Assembly (NCBI GenBank): GCA_943329505.2
Contig: CALQED020000093.1
Location: 1-5,883, forward strand
From: Polynucleobacter meluiroseus
Lineage (GTDB): Bacteria; Pseudomonadota; Gammaproteobacteria; Burkholderiales; Burkholderiaceae
Reading direction: 5' to 3'
DNA: 5,883 nt
Of the stretch, positions 1-5,883 are shown piece by piece. The position numbers were made by a program, and so were the translations under genes. A model generated the notes under the pieces. The model worked only from the letters and a program-made list of their open reading frames with translations. It made no database searches and had not been told where the DNA came from. How positions within the stretch are numbered: the first letter of the stretch is position 1; every line of letters starts with the position of its first letter.

Positions 1-139
1 ATAAATCCACATTCAAAATAACACGCTGTTCTGCTTTTTTCTCAAAGTCATGAACACCGATATTGATATAAATCTCATAATCACGCAGAAATAAACGGCG
101 ACAATCAATGAGGGCCGGATGGGAAAGAATAGCGTGCAT
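1..139 (-). CDS. folB: Dihydroneopterin aldolase, N-terminal part (runs off left edge)
   Basis: This is the first 46 codons of a minus-strand gene that starts with ATG at 139-137 and leaves the window on the left; the 3' end is not visible. The translation begins MHAILSHPALIDCRRLFLRD and continues through an IGVHDFEKKAEQR stretch (residues 27-39). That stretch lines up with IGVYDWEQTIEQK of E. coli FolB, and Glu33 falls where the active-site glutamate of the family sits. FolB cleaves 7,8-dihydroneopterin to 6-hydroxymethyl-7,8-dihydropterin and glycolaldehyde in cytoplasmic folate synthesis. The N-terminal extension of about 10 residues before the usual family start is, from memory, common in Burkholderiales. 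The gene lies 31 bp downstream of the SDR stop codon on the same strand, so the two are probably co-transcribed, which supports a pterin role for both. FolX (an epimerase) is the main alternative within the superfamily; FolB is more likely but cannot be proven from this fragment. Confidence 0.88.
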   Translation of the reverse strand, partial: MHAILSHPALIDCRRLFLRDYEIYINIGVHDFEKKAEQRVILNVDL

Positions 140-148
140 AAATAGTTA

Positions 149-151
149 CCT
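149..151 (-). promoter_or_regulatory. Ribosome binding site of folB, in a duplicated AGGTAAC
   Basis: Read on the minus strand, AGG at 151-149 lies 9 nt before the folB ATG. The surrounding AGGTAAC occurs twice, at 159-153 and 151-145, with an 8-bp period. Only the nearer copy is at a workable distance from the start codon; the farther copy is about 17 nt away. Confidence 0.5.
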
Positions 152-170
152 GGTTACCTTTTAAAGGCGC

Positions 171-980
171 TCAATTCGTTTTAAACATCACATCGCGTGA
201 TGAGGATAGTAAATGTTGTCCGCCATCTACATAGAGAGTAGTTCCTGTAACAGCATTAGAGTCCGCCAAAAATACTGCGGCCTTGGCAATATCAGCAGGG
301 GTAGATGACTTACCCAGTGGTGTCATCTGATGCGCTTGGGAGAAGCCAGCATCGGTTTGATCTCCGGATGGCAAAGAAATACCTGGTGCTAATCCCACCA
401 CTCTTAAGTATGGCGCAAAATCCATTGCCAATACTTCCACAGAAGTTGCTAGCGCAGCCTTTGATAAGGTGTACGACAAATAATCTGGATTAAGATTAAT
501 GAGCTTTTGATCTAGCAACTGAATCACGGAAGGAATGCTATCTGATGTATTGAGTTGTTTTTTTTGATGCCCAAACATCAGCTGTGCCAACAAAATGGGT
601 GCGGTCAAATTGACCTGCATATGGTCTTGCAGACTCTTAGCATTGAATGGGGCATTAGAGTTGGCGCGATCATATTCAAAAATGGATGCATTATTGACGA
701 TGCAATGCAGATTAGTAAATTGCTGACTCACTGAAGAAAAGAGTGTATTCAGGGCTTGCTCATCTGCCAAATCTGCCTGAAAGGCCGCAGACTTCACTCC
801 AAGACTCTGAATATGTGCCACCGTTTTTTGGGCCTCTTGCTCAGATCGCCCATAATGAAGTGCCACATCCCAACCTTGGCGGGCAAACTGCAAGGCAATT
901 TCCTGGCCCAGGCGCTTGGCAGCACCAGTGACTAAAACGGCTTTAACTTGGGGGGAAGGGGTGGCTGAACTTGGGTTCAA
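171..980 (-). CDS. SDR-family oxidoreductase of the FolM/pteridine reductase (PTR1) type
   Basis: This is a 269-residue classical-size short-chain dehydrogenase/reductase. The N-terminal Rossmann motif TGAAKRLG (18-25) and the following HYGRS (42-46) closely match Leishmania PTR1 (TGAAKRLG, HYHRS); in PTR1 this region contacts the NADPH 2'-phosphate, so NADPH preference is inferred. NNAS is at 96-99, YTLSK at 170-174, APG at 198-200 and VDGG at 251-254. Instead of the usual catalytic Ser there is Asp157, 13 residues before Tyr170, the same spacing as in PTR1 (D181/Y194/K198) and in E. coli FolM. The expected role is cytoplasmic reduction of dihydropterins (dihydromonapterin, dihydrobiopterin or dihydrofolate); the true substrate is inferred. 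The start must be TTG at 980-978: a TAA lies directly upstream in frame, and no ATG, GTG or other TTG occurs before the Rossmann motif. folB follows 31 bp downstream. Annotation as a generic SDR would also be defensible. Confidence 0.9.
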   Translation of the reverse strand: MNPSSATPSPQVKAVLVTGAAKRLGQEIALQFARQGWDVALHYGRSEQEAQKTVAHIQSLGVKSAAFQADLADEQALNTLFSSVSQQFTNLHCIVNNASIFEYDRANSNAPFNAKSLQDHMQVNLTAPILLAQLMFGHQKKQLNTSDSIPSVIQLLDQKLINLNPDYLSYTLSKAALATSVEVLAMDFAPYLRVVGLAPGISLPSGDQTDAGFSQAHQMTPLGKSSTPADIAKAAVFLADSNAVTGTTLYVDGGQHLLSSSRDVMFKTN

Positions 981-1005
981 TTAAATTCTCTTAGACTAGC
1001 GAGCT
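981..1005. other. 25-bp divergent intergenic gap
   Basis: The start codons of the SDR (minus) and the MidA-family gene (plus) are separated by only 25 bp. The gap is A/T-rich and holds the SDR ribosome binding site and a weak GCGAG-like site just before the plus-strand ATG. It is too short for two full promoters, so the promoter elements of each gene should lie inside the 5' coding part of the other. I found no pair of -35/-10 hexamers good enough to assign. Confidence 0.5.
988..992 (-). promoter_or_regulatory. Ribosome binding site supporting the TTG start of the SDR
   Basis: On the minus strand AAGAG (992-988) stands 7 nt before the TTG at 980. It is a partial Shine-Dalgarno match at good spacing. 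It matters because the TTG is the only start compatible with a complete Rossmann fold. Confidence 0.45.
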
Positions 1006-2193
1006 ATGGATATTACCTTGACCAGCCTTGAAACGGAGCATAGCGAGCTTCTGAAGGCCAAAATAGCCTCTCAGATCGCCTCTCAGGGTGGCTGGATACC
1101 CTTTTCTCGCTATATGGAAATGGCCCTGTATGAACCAGGAATGGGCTATTACAGCGCTGGGGCGCATAAGCTAGGTCCTGGAGGGGACTTCACTACCGCA
1201 CCCGAACTGAGCCCGCTATTTGGCGCAGCAATTTGCTCCACACTGCTTCCTGTGCTCGAAGGACTCAAGGCGCAGAACTTACCCACCCAAATTTTGGAAT
1301 TTGGCGCCGGTACTGGCAAGTTAGCAAGTTCTATCCTGACTCGCCTTCACGATCTCAATTTCACATTAGATCGCTACGATATTGTGGAAATTTCTCCCGA
1401 CCTAGCCCAGCGCCAACAAGAGCATATTAGCAACACCATTCTTCAGTTCGATAGCCAAACGCATTGCCATTGGCCAAGCGAACTACCTAAAGACTTTAAG
1501 GGCGTCATTTTGGCAAATGAAGTGATCGATGCTATTCCTTGTGATGTCATCATCTATCAAAATGGGTTTTGGTATTGGTATGGTGTTGCTTTTGAAAATG
1601 GCAAGTTGCTATGGAAAACTGGGCTGCCCGTTGAACAAAATTTGCTTCCTGAAACTCTATTGAGTGGAAATTTCTCAGAAGGCTATGTCACCGAATTACA
1701 TGCTCCTGCGAATGCATGGATGCGTCAAGTAGCCAAGCATCTTCATAGTGGCCTCTTCTTAACTTTAGATTATGGCTTCCCAGAAGGGGAGTACTACCAT
1801 CCGCAAAGGCTAGAGGGAACCTTGATGGCTCACCATCGTCACCATGCCATTCAAGATCCATTTCATCTACCAGGTCTTTGTGATCTCACAACGCACGTAG
1901 ATTGGTCACAAATCGCCCGCGCTGCTCTTGAGGAAAACGCCGATGATGTTTACCTTACTAACCAAGCCGCTTATTTATTAGATGCAGGCATTGGAGACAT
2001 TGCTTTAGAGATTGGTGATCCTAGCAATCCAGAAATGTTCTTGCCGATTTCTAATGCATTACAAAAATTACTCTCTGAGGCCGAGATGGGAGAATTATTT
2101 AAAGCTTTTGCTTTCTCCAAAAACTTAGATGGGTTATTGCCAGGCTACACACTAGAAGATCTGCCCGGATTGCGCGGGAGAAACAGGCTATAA
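1006..2193 (+). CDS. MidA/NDUFAF7-family SAM-dependent methyltransferase (COG1565, DUF185)
   Basis: This 395-residue class I methyltransferase matches the family in length. Visible motifs in order are the family signature YEPGMGYYS (42-50), GGDFTTAPE (59-67), the SAM-binding motif I FGAGTG (99-104), an acidic end of strand 2 at Glu128, the characteristic NEVIDAIP (171-178), LDYGFPEGEYYHPQR (254-268), and DLTTHVDW (293-300). Eukaryotic members (NDUFAF7, Dictyostelium MidA) act in mitochondrial complex I assembly; NDUFAF7 methylates an arginine of NDUFS2. The bacterial substrate is not established, and an arginine or protein methyltransferase role is only inferred. There is no signal peptide or membrane segment, so it should be cytoplasmic. 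The ATG at 1006 is the first possible start, because an in-frame TAG lies two codons upstream; the Shine-Dalgarno match is weak. It is transcribed away from the SDR and converges on cca, leaving 3 bp between the stop codons. Confidence 0.93.
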   Translation: MDITLTSLETEHSELLKAKIASQIASQGGWIPFSRYMEMALYEPGMGYYSAGAHKLGPGGDFTTAPELSPLFGAAICSTLLPVLEGLKAQNLPTQILEFGAGTGKLASSILTRLHDLNFTLDRYDIVEISPDLAQRQQEHISNTILQFDSQTHCHWPSELPKDFKGVILANEVIDAIPCDVIIYQNGFWYWYGVAFENGKLLWKTGLPVEQNLLPETLLSGNFSEGYVTELHAPANAWMRQVAKHLHSGLFLTLDYGFPEGEYYHPQRLEGTLMAHHRHHAIQDPFHLPGLCDLTTHVDWSQIARAALEENADDVYLTNQAAYLLDAGIGDIALEIGDPSNPEMFLPISNALQKLLSEAEMGELFKAFAFSKNLDGLLPGYTLEDLPGLRGRNRL

Positions 2194-2196
2194 CAG
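2194..2196. other. 3-bp convergent junction without a terminator
   Basis: The plus-strand methyltransferase stop (2191-2193) and the minus-strand cca stop (2199-2197) are separated by only three bases. No stable GC-rich hairpin followed by a T-run is visible on either strand; the nearest candidates are 4-bp stems. Transcripts of the two genes must overlap, or end by a factor-dependent mechanism inside the opposite gene. Confidence 0.6.
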
Positions 2197-3324
2197 TTAA
2201 GTCTGTAGGGCCACTGTAATTGCGGCTAAGCGTGCCACTTCAAATGCACTACCAATGCGTTCGCCATTGGAGCGATCTTGCGCAGCTACGCCAGCAATGA
2301 TGTCAGCCGTATTGAGCGCCTGCGCATCACGCATTGCCATGATCAAGGGGGCAACCGCGAACCCAATCTTTTCCGCAAGATTTAATAGCGCTTGTCCACG
2401 ATCCGGCTTACGCCAAACATCAGCACGATTGAACCAAGCCAAAACATCCGCCGCTTGAAAAGCGCCATGGCTTTGATGAATGAAGGCAATAAGTTCACTA
2501 AAGATTTCACTAAAGTCGCGTACCTCAACAGGCATACGTACAGATTCTGCCCAAGCACGAATCTCACTTGCAGATATATTCATTAAAACAATTGCGCAGC
2601 GCTCATTCAGGTGATTGCCAATGGCATCCAAATGTGCGATTAACTCTTCCCGACATGCTTCCTGAGTCAGTTGTGCATTCAATGCCGATGCTAGGATTGT
2701 TTTAGCGGCGCCAGTATTTAATAACACTTGGAACATATGCATTGGCTTACTAGCAACCAGACCTCTAGCCAGTTCTTGCCAGATACGCTCTGCGGATAGA
2801 GCATTTAATTCACCCGCTTGAACAATAGCTTTTAATGCGAGTATCGTTTCATCAGCCACACTAAATTCAGGAAAGCGCGCAGCAAAACGAGCAATCCGTA
2901 ATAAACGTAATGGGTCTTCGGCAAACGCATCAGAGACATGACGAAAGACTTTCGCAGCCAAATCATCTTGGCCGTTATAGGGATCCACAATAGGTCCGCA
3001 TAACTTTCCATCAACCCCCACTTCTTGGGCCATAGCATTGATGGTTAAATCGCGACGTTGCAAGTCTTGCTCTAAAGTGACTGAAGGGTCGGCATAAAAG
3101 TGAAAGCCTTGATAGCCTTTGCCTGTCTTACGTTCGGTACGAGCTAGTGCATATTCAGCCTGCGTCTCTGGATGCAAAAAGACCGGAAAATCTTTGCCTA
3201 CAGGACGGTAGCCATTGGCAATCATTTCCTCAACACTAGACCCAACCACTACGTAGTCAATGTCATGGACTGGCAAACCCATTAAGGTATCCCGAATCGC
3301 TCCACCAACAGCGTAGATCTTCAT
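2197..3324 (-). CDS. cca: CCA-adding enzyme (tRNA nucleotidyltransferase) with degenerate HD domain
   Basis: This cytoplasmic enzyme adds or repairs the 3'-CCA of tRNA. The 375-residue protein is colinear with E. coli Cca over its N-terminal catalytic half. It shows GGAIRD (7-12), the metal-binding pair Asp21/Asp23 in [23 protein letters not shown] (61-74), [10 protein letters not shown] (90-99), VDPYNG (113-118) and the nucleotide-selecting EDPLR (136-140) followed by [10 protein letters not shown]. It is therefore a class II nucleotidyltransferase with its catalytic residues intact. E. coli Cca has 412 residues and a C-terminal HD domain. Here the first HD segment (HDLGKG in E. coli) is absent, and the second His-Asp pair reads Ile279-Ala280, so the HD phosphatase/phosphodiesterase activities are probably lost. 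The WRKP segment (304-307) and the C-terminal tail still align. The ATG shares one base with the upstream TAA, which suggests translational coupling; GAGGG lies 9 nt before the start. Confidence 0.96.
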   Translation of the reverse strand: MKIYAVGGAIRDTLMGLPVHDIDYVVVGSSVEEMIANGYRPVGKDFPVFLHPETQAEYALARTERKTGKGYQGFHFYADPSVTLEQDLQRRDLTINAMAQEVGVDGKLCGPIVDPYNGQDDLAAKVFRHVSDAFAEDPLRLLRIARFAARFPEFSVADETILALKAIVQAGELNALSAERIWQELARGLVASKPMHMFQVLLNTGAAKTILASALNAQLTQEACREELIAHLDAIGNHLNERCAIVLMNISASEIRAWAESVRMPVEVRDFSEIFSELIAFIHQSHGAFQAADVLAWFNRADVWRKPDRGQALLNLAEKIGFAVAPLIMAMRDAQALNTADIIAGVAAQDRSNGERIGSAFEVARLAAITVALQT

Positions 3325-4232
3325 TACTGCATGCCCTCTAAGCTACGACGACTCATTTTGAATATCTCAGTCAATGCATCTATCCCATTTTCAGGCAAGG
3401 TGTTGGGTAACCGCATGGAAGCAATGTTATCGCGTGACATCAGTGTTGGGACGGGTAAGAATTCAAAAGCTAAAGCTTGAAGATGTCCCACAAATGCCGG
3501 CACAGGAATAATGGCGCAAGAAGTCTTTGCTTTGCGCGTAGCAAACTCCACAATCTCTCTCATCGTATAGACCTGAGGACCAACTAGATCATAAGACTGA
3601 TGAATAGTTTGCGGCATGCTTAATGCTTTTACAAATGCACTGGCTACGTCATCTACGCTCACCGGCTGAAACTGTGCTTGATGGTTAGCCAAAGGCATCA
3701 CCGGAAATAGTGTGGCGAGCTTGGCAAACAAGTTGATAAATTGATCTTGGGCTCCAAAAATGACTGAAGGCCTAAAAATAGTCCAAGCTAAATTACTAGC
3801 TTTAACTGCAGCCTCTCCATCGCCCTTACTCCGCTGATACATAGAAGGCCCATGAGCATCGGCACCAAGCGCACTCATGTGCAGATAGCGCTTTAGGCCA
3901 TGCAATTGCATGGCGGTGATAATATTTTTAGGTAAGTCTACATGCGCCGCCTGAAATACTTTTCCATAAGGCTGAGCTGGCTTATCGTGCAATACGCCAA
4001 CTAAATTAATCACTGCTCCATTCGGTTTGATGCGAGCACAGAGCGACTGCAATTCATCAAACTCATGAATGTCTACATCTTCAAGATGAATTTTAGGCAG
4101 CATACGTAACTCACGTCCCGCAGCAAGATGATTGGTTGGAATTAAAACCGAATAGCCTGCCACCTGCAATTGTGCAGCTAAGACGCGGCCGACAAATCCA
4201 TTACCGCCAATGAGTAAAATATCGTATTGCAT
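3324..4232 (-). CDS. NDUFA9-like atypical SDR (complex I NDUFA9 subunit family, NAD(P)-binding)
   Basis: This 302-residue protein of the extended/atypical SDR class resembles the mitochondrial complex I accessory subunit NDUFA9 and its many bacterial homologues. Residues 3-15 form the first strand and nucleotide-binding loop, with Gly9, Gly12 and Gly15 in GGNGFVG. INLVG lies at 75-79, MSALGA at 119-124, YQRSK (Tyr132, Lys136) gives the YxxxK pair, FRPSVIFG is at 153-160, and PVSVDDVA at 190-197 is typical of the family. No transmembrane segment is visible. The molecular function of the bacterial proteins is uncertain; nucleotide-sugar or quinone-related roles have been suggested for relatives. 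The ATG at 4232 is chosen because GAAGG lies just upstream and the Rossmann fold begins two residues in. A farther in-frame start at 4295 would add 21 residues unlike the family and overlap the upstream gene. The gene sits 25 bp after the transglycosylase and overlaps cca by one base, which indicates an operon. Confidence 0.88.
   Translation of the reverse strand: MQYDILLIGGNGFVGRVLAAQLQVAGYSVLIPTNHLAAGRELRMLPKIHLEDVDIHEFDELQSLCARIKPNGAVINLVGVLHDKPAQPYGKVFQAAHVDLPKNIITAMQLHGLKRYLHMSALGADAHGPSMYQRSKGDGEAAVKASNLAWTIFRPSVIFGAQDQFINLFAKLATLFPVMPLANHQAQFQPVSVDDVASAFVKALSMPQTIHQSYDLVGPQVYTMREIVEFATRKAKTSCAIIPVPAFVGHLQALAFEFLPVPTLMSRDNIASMRLPNTLPENGIDALTEIFKMSRRSLEGMQ
3334..3338 (-). promoter_or_regulatory. 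Ribosome binding site of cca inside the upstream gene
   Basis: On the minus strand GAGGG (3338-3334) lies 9 nt before the cca ATG, within the last codons of the NDUFA9-like gene. The junction itself is TAATG, so ribosomes ending the upstream gene can restart directly on cca. Confidence 0.6.
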
Positions 4233-4236
4233 AAAA

Positions 4237-4241
4237 CCTTC
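4237..4241 (-). promoter_or_regulatory. Ribosome binding site that fixes the NDUFA9-like start
   Basis: On the minus strand GAAGG (4241-4237) stands 4 nt before the ATG at 4232. It is a good Shine-Dalgarno match at slightly short spacing, and it supports this start over the longer in-frame reading that begins inside the transglycosylase gene. Confidence 0.6.
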
Positions 4242-4257
4242 GTGTGTAAACGTATCG

Positions 4258-5883
4258 TTAAGGTAACTCAGTTTGTGTGGCAGCTTTAGGTGCAATTACA
4301 CCTAAGCGCTGTTTTAATGACTGTACCTGTCCATTCATTACGGATGAATAATAATTCGCATTAGATAACACATTCTTTACATAAGTACGTGTTTCATTAA
4401 ATGGAATGGTCTCGGCAAAAATCGCACCTTCCGTTGGGCTCGTCAGTTTTTCACGCCAGGCCTTAGATCGGGAGGGACCGGCGTTATAGGCAGCAGATGC
4501 TAATACCCATGAACCATCCAAATCAACCAACACCATATTGAGGTAGTTGCTCCCCAGCGTTAGGTTGGTATTGGTATCGCTCAACTTATCATTGGTGTAA
4601 TTGGTCATACCAATTTTCTTAGCCACATACTTTGCAGTATTAGGCATCACCTGCATTAAGCCAGAAGCCCCTACCGAGGAAGATGCATTGATGATGAAGC
4701 GCGATTCTTGGCGAATCAATCCATATGCCCAAGCAAGGTTCAGATCAATCTGTCTTGCGATTGGCGAAAGCTCATCACGGTATGGTGTTGGGTAGCGCAA
4801 ACTAAAATCATGCTCCTGCTTTGTACGATCAGCAGTATTGACTACGCGGTCATATAAATTGATGCGCTTGGCATACTCTGCTGCAGCCAATAGCTGCTTG
4901 TCAGTCATATTTCGCAATTCCCAATTCCACTCACGATTACCTTCAAAACGTAAGTTCATTGCGTATAAACGCTCCCCACGAATAAATCCCTTGCGGTTAG
5001 CCATCACATCAATTTCTTGCTCGGTTACTTTAGTGCGGGCTGGCGCATGATTTGATTTGCCCAACTCTTCCCTAGCGAGCTGCCCATAAAAGTTGTATTG
5101 ATCGGCAATCATTTCAAAACTATCTTTGGCTTTAGCATCCTGACCCTCAGCCTTTAGTGCACGGCCATACCAATACGTCCAAGCAGGGTCTTTACTCCGT
5201 ACGACAGGGTTCATACCATCAATGGCATTCTTAACGAGCGCCCAATCTTTGGCACGTAAACCAGCGCGCACCTTCCATTCTTGTGATTCAACTGAGAGAA
5301 GCTCGTTGTAGCCCAACTCTTGTTGCAATCGATAAGCATCGTCTGCATTAGGATCTAATTTCTTCGCCAGAAATTGTCCAATGACACCCCAAGCAACCGC
5401 TTGATTTTCTTTGCTATAGCGCGATGAGGTTTGTAAAAAATCTCGATAGGCTTTTGATGGATCTGCTTTAGCTGCTTTCACAATCTCACCAATAGGATCA
5501 TCACCACCAAGACGTTTGGCCATGGTGTCAAAACCTCTTTCACTTGCAGCCCGACCGATTGCCTTCGCCTCGCTTGGGGTCATGCCACCTGAGGCCACCA
5601 ATGAAGGCACTAGCTCTTGGCAGGCTTGGCCGAAGTAGCTGGGATCCAATAAGATTGCACGTGAATCTAGTGTCAACTTGGTTGGGTTTTCACCCTGAGA
5701 CAGCTTAGATAACAAGGAATAACACTTGACTTGAGTGTCATCATCTAAAACGAACTTTGCATATTCAATATCGAAACGCGCCCAGTCTTTTCTTTTCCCT
5801 AATACCAATAACCAGTCATTGCGTAAGCGATCAGCTAGAGCAGTACCTTGATATTGATTTAAGAACGCGACCACTTGCGCATC
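4258..5883 (-). CDS. slt: Slt70-type soluble lytic murein transglycosylase, 5' end off right edge
   Basis: 541 codons of a minus-strand gene are visible. The reading frame is open to the right edge (first visible codons Asp-Ala-Gln), so the true start and any signal peptide lie outside; the GTG at 5874 is not a credible start. Residues 1 to about 370 are helical and repeat-like, as in the superhelical U and L domains of Slt70, with a FYGQLAREELG segment at 265-275. The C-terminal SLT (GH23) domain spans about 375-510. It contains the catalytic Glu393 in IRQESRF, GLMQVMP (408-414), AAYNAGP (464-470) and ETRTYVKNVL (497-506). Such enzymes cleave the MurNAc-GlcNAc bond of peptidoglycan in the periplasm, leaving 1,6-anhydro-MurNAc ends, in wall turnover. 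A tail of about 25 residues (QVQSLKQRLG onward) follows the catalytic domain. It is the first visible gene of the transglycosylase, NDUFA9-like, cca run. Confidence 0.94.
   Translation of the reverse strand, partial: DAQVVAFLNQYQGTALADRLRNDWLLVLGKRKDWARFDIEYAKFVLDDDTQVKCYSLLSKLSQGENPTKLTLDSRAILLDPSYFGQACQELVPSLVASGGMTPSEAKAIGRAASERGFDTMAKRLGGDDPIGEIVKAAKADPSKAYRDFLQTSSRYSKENQAVAWGVIGQFLAKKLDPNADDAYRLQQELGYNELLSVESQEWKVRAGLRAKDWALVKNAIDGMNPVVRSKDPAWTYWYGRALKAEGQDAKAKDSFEMIADQYNFYGQLAREELGKSNHAPARTKVTEQEIDVMANRKGFIRGERLYAMNLRFEGNREWNWELRNMTDKQLLAAAEYAKRINLYDRVVNTADRTKQEHDFSLRYPTPYRDELSPIARQIDLNLAWAYGLIRQESRFIINASSSVGASGLMQVMPNTAKYVAKKIGMTNYTNDKLSDTNTNLTLGSNYLNMVLVDLDGSWVLASAAYNAGPSRSKAWREKLTSPTEGAIFAETIPFNETRTYVKNVLSNANYYSSVMNGQVQSLKQRLGVIAPKAATQTELP

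Noticed and set aside
558..565. Run of eight T (A8 in the SDR message) as a programmed frameshift site
   Set aside because: The A-run plus C is not in the zero frame needed for a canonical -1 slippery heptamer, and the SDR is complete and colinear across it.
971..997. Possible -35/-10 (TTGGGT, 15 bp, TAGACT) for a leaderless methyltransferase transcript
   Set aside because: Both hexamers are poor matches and the spacer is short, so it is not strong enough to list as a promoter.
2160..2215. Short inverted repeats (CCCG/CGGG and ACAG/CTGT) as a bidirectional terminator
   Set aside because: The stems are only 4 bp with no T-run on either strand, as expected by chance.
2255..2586. Open frames on the plus strand (2255-2458, 2392-2586) and a second minus frame (2382-2567) across the cca gene
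   Set aside because: They are overlapping alternative frames of a well-supported cca, without ribosome binding sites or recognisable protein features.
4233..4295. In-frame N-terminal extension of the NDUFA9-like protein (21 residues from an ATG at 4295)
   Set aside because: It would overlap the transglycosylase gene by 38 bp and does not resemble the family N-terminus. The ATG at 4232 has its own GAAGG and starts right before the first Rossmann strand.
4601..5050. Plus-strand open frames inside the transglycosylase gene
   Set aside because: They are antisense shadows of a gene with clear catalytic motifs, and their translations resemble no family I know.
5872..5874. GTG as start of the transglycosylase
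   Set aside because: The frame stays open to the window edge, the residues there look like the middle of a helical domain, and no signal peptide is seen. The gene must begin outside the window.
1..5883. Defence system, prophage, insertion sequence, CRISPR or RNA gene
   Set aside because: All genes are recognisable housekeeping families, gaps are at most about 31 bp, and no terminal inverted repeats, spaced direct repeats or tRNA-like folds were seen.

Overview
The window reads as ordinary chromosomal DNA of a beta-proteobacterium. The best guess is Burkholderiales, close to Polynucleobacter. This rests on base composition that looks to be in the mid-40s % GC, on the form of the FolB N-terminus, and on the gene set: a pteridine-reductase-like SDR next to folB, a MidA-family methyltransferase, a Cca, an NDUFA9-like protein and an Slt-type lytic transglycosylase. 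The taxonomic call comes from remembered family sequences, not from a search.

Layout from left to right: (1) The 5' part of folB lies on the minus strand and runs off the left edge. (2) An SDR of the FolM/PTR1 type lies on the minus strand just upstream of folB and probably shares its transcript. (3) A 25-bp divergent gap follows. (4) A MidA/NDUFAF7-family (COG1565) methyltransferase lies on the plus strand. (5) A 3-bp convergent junction follows. (6) A minus-strand operon-like run is read right to left: the lytic transglycosylase (5' end off the right edge), an NDUFA9-like atypical SDR 25 bp downstream, and cca, whose ATG overlaps the previous stop codon by one base.

Coding density is very high. 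The longest non-coding stretch is about 31 bp, so there is no room for RNA genes, and I saw no CRISPR array, mobile element or intrinsic terminator. Promoters for the two divergent units must lie largely inside the opposite coding regions.

Functionally, the left pair belongs to pterin/folate metabolism: FolB acts on dihydroneopterin, and the SDR is a likely NADPH-dependent dihydropterin reductase. The right cluster mixes cell-wall turnover, a complex-I-related SDR and tRNA 3'-end maturation. The points most worth a second look are a Cca whose HD phosphohydrolase domain has lost its catalytic pairs, an SDR carrying the PTR1/FolM Asp-Tyr-Lys catalytic arrangement and a TTG start, and homologues of two mitochondrial complex I factors (NDUFAF7 and NDUFA9) within about 1.2 kb of each other. 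I found no convincing undescribed multi-gene system here.
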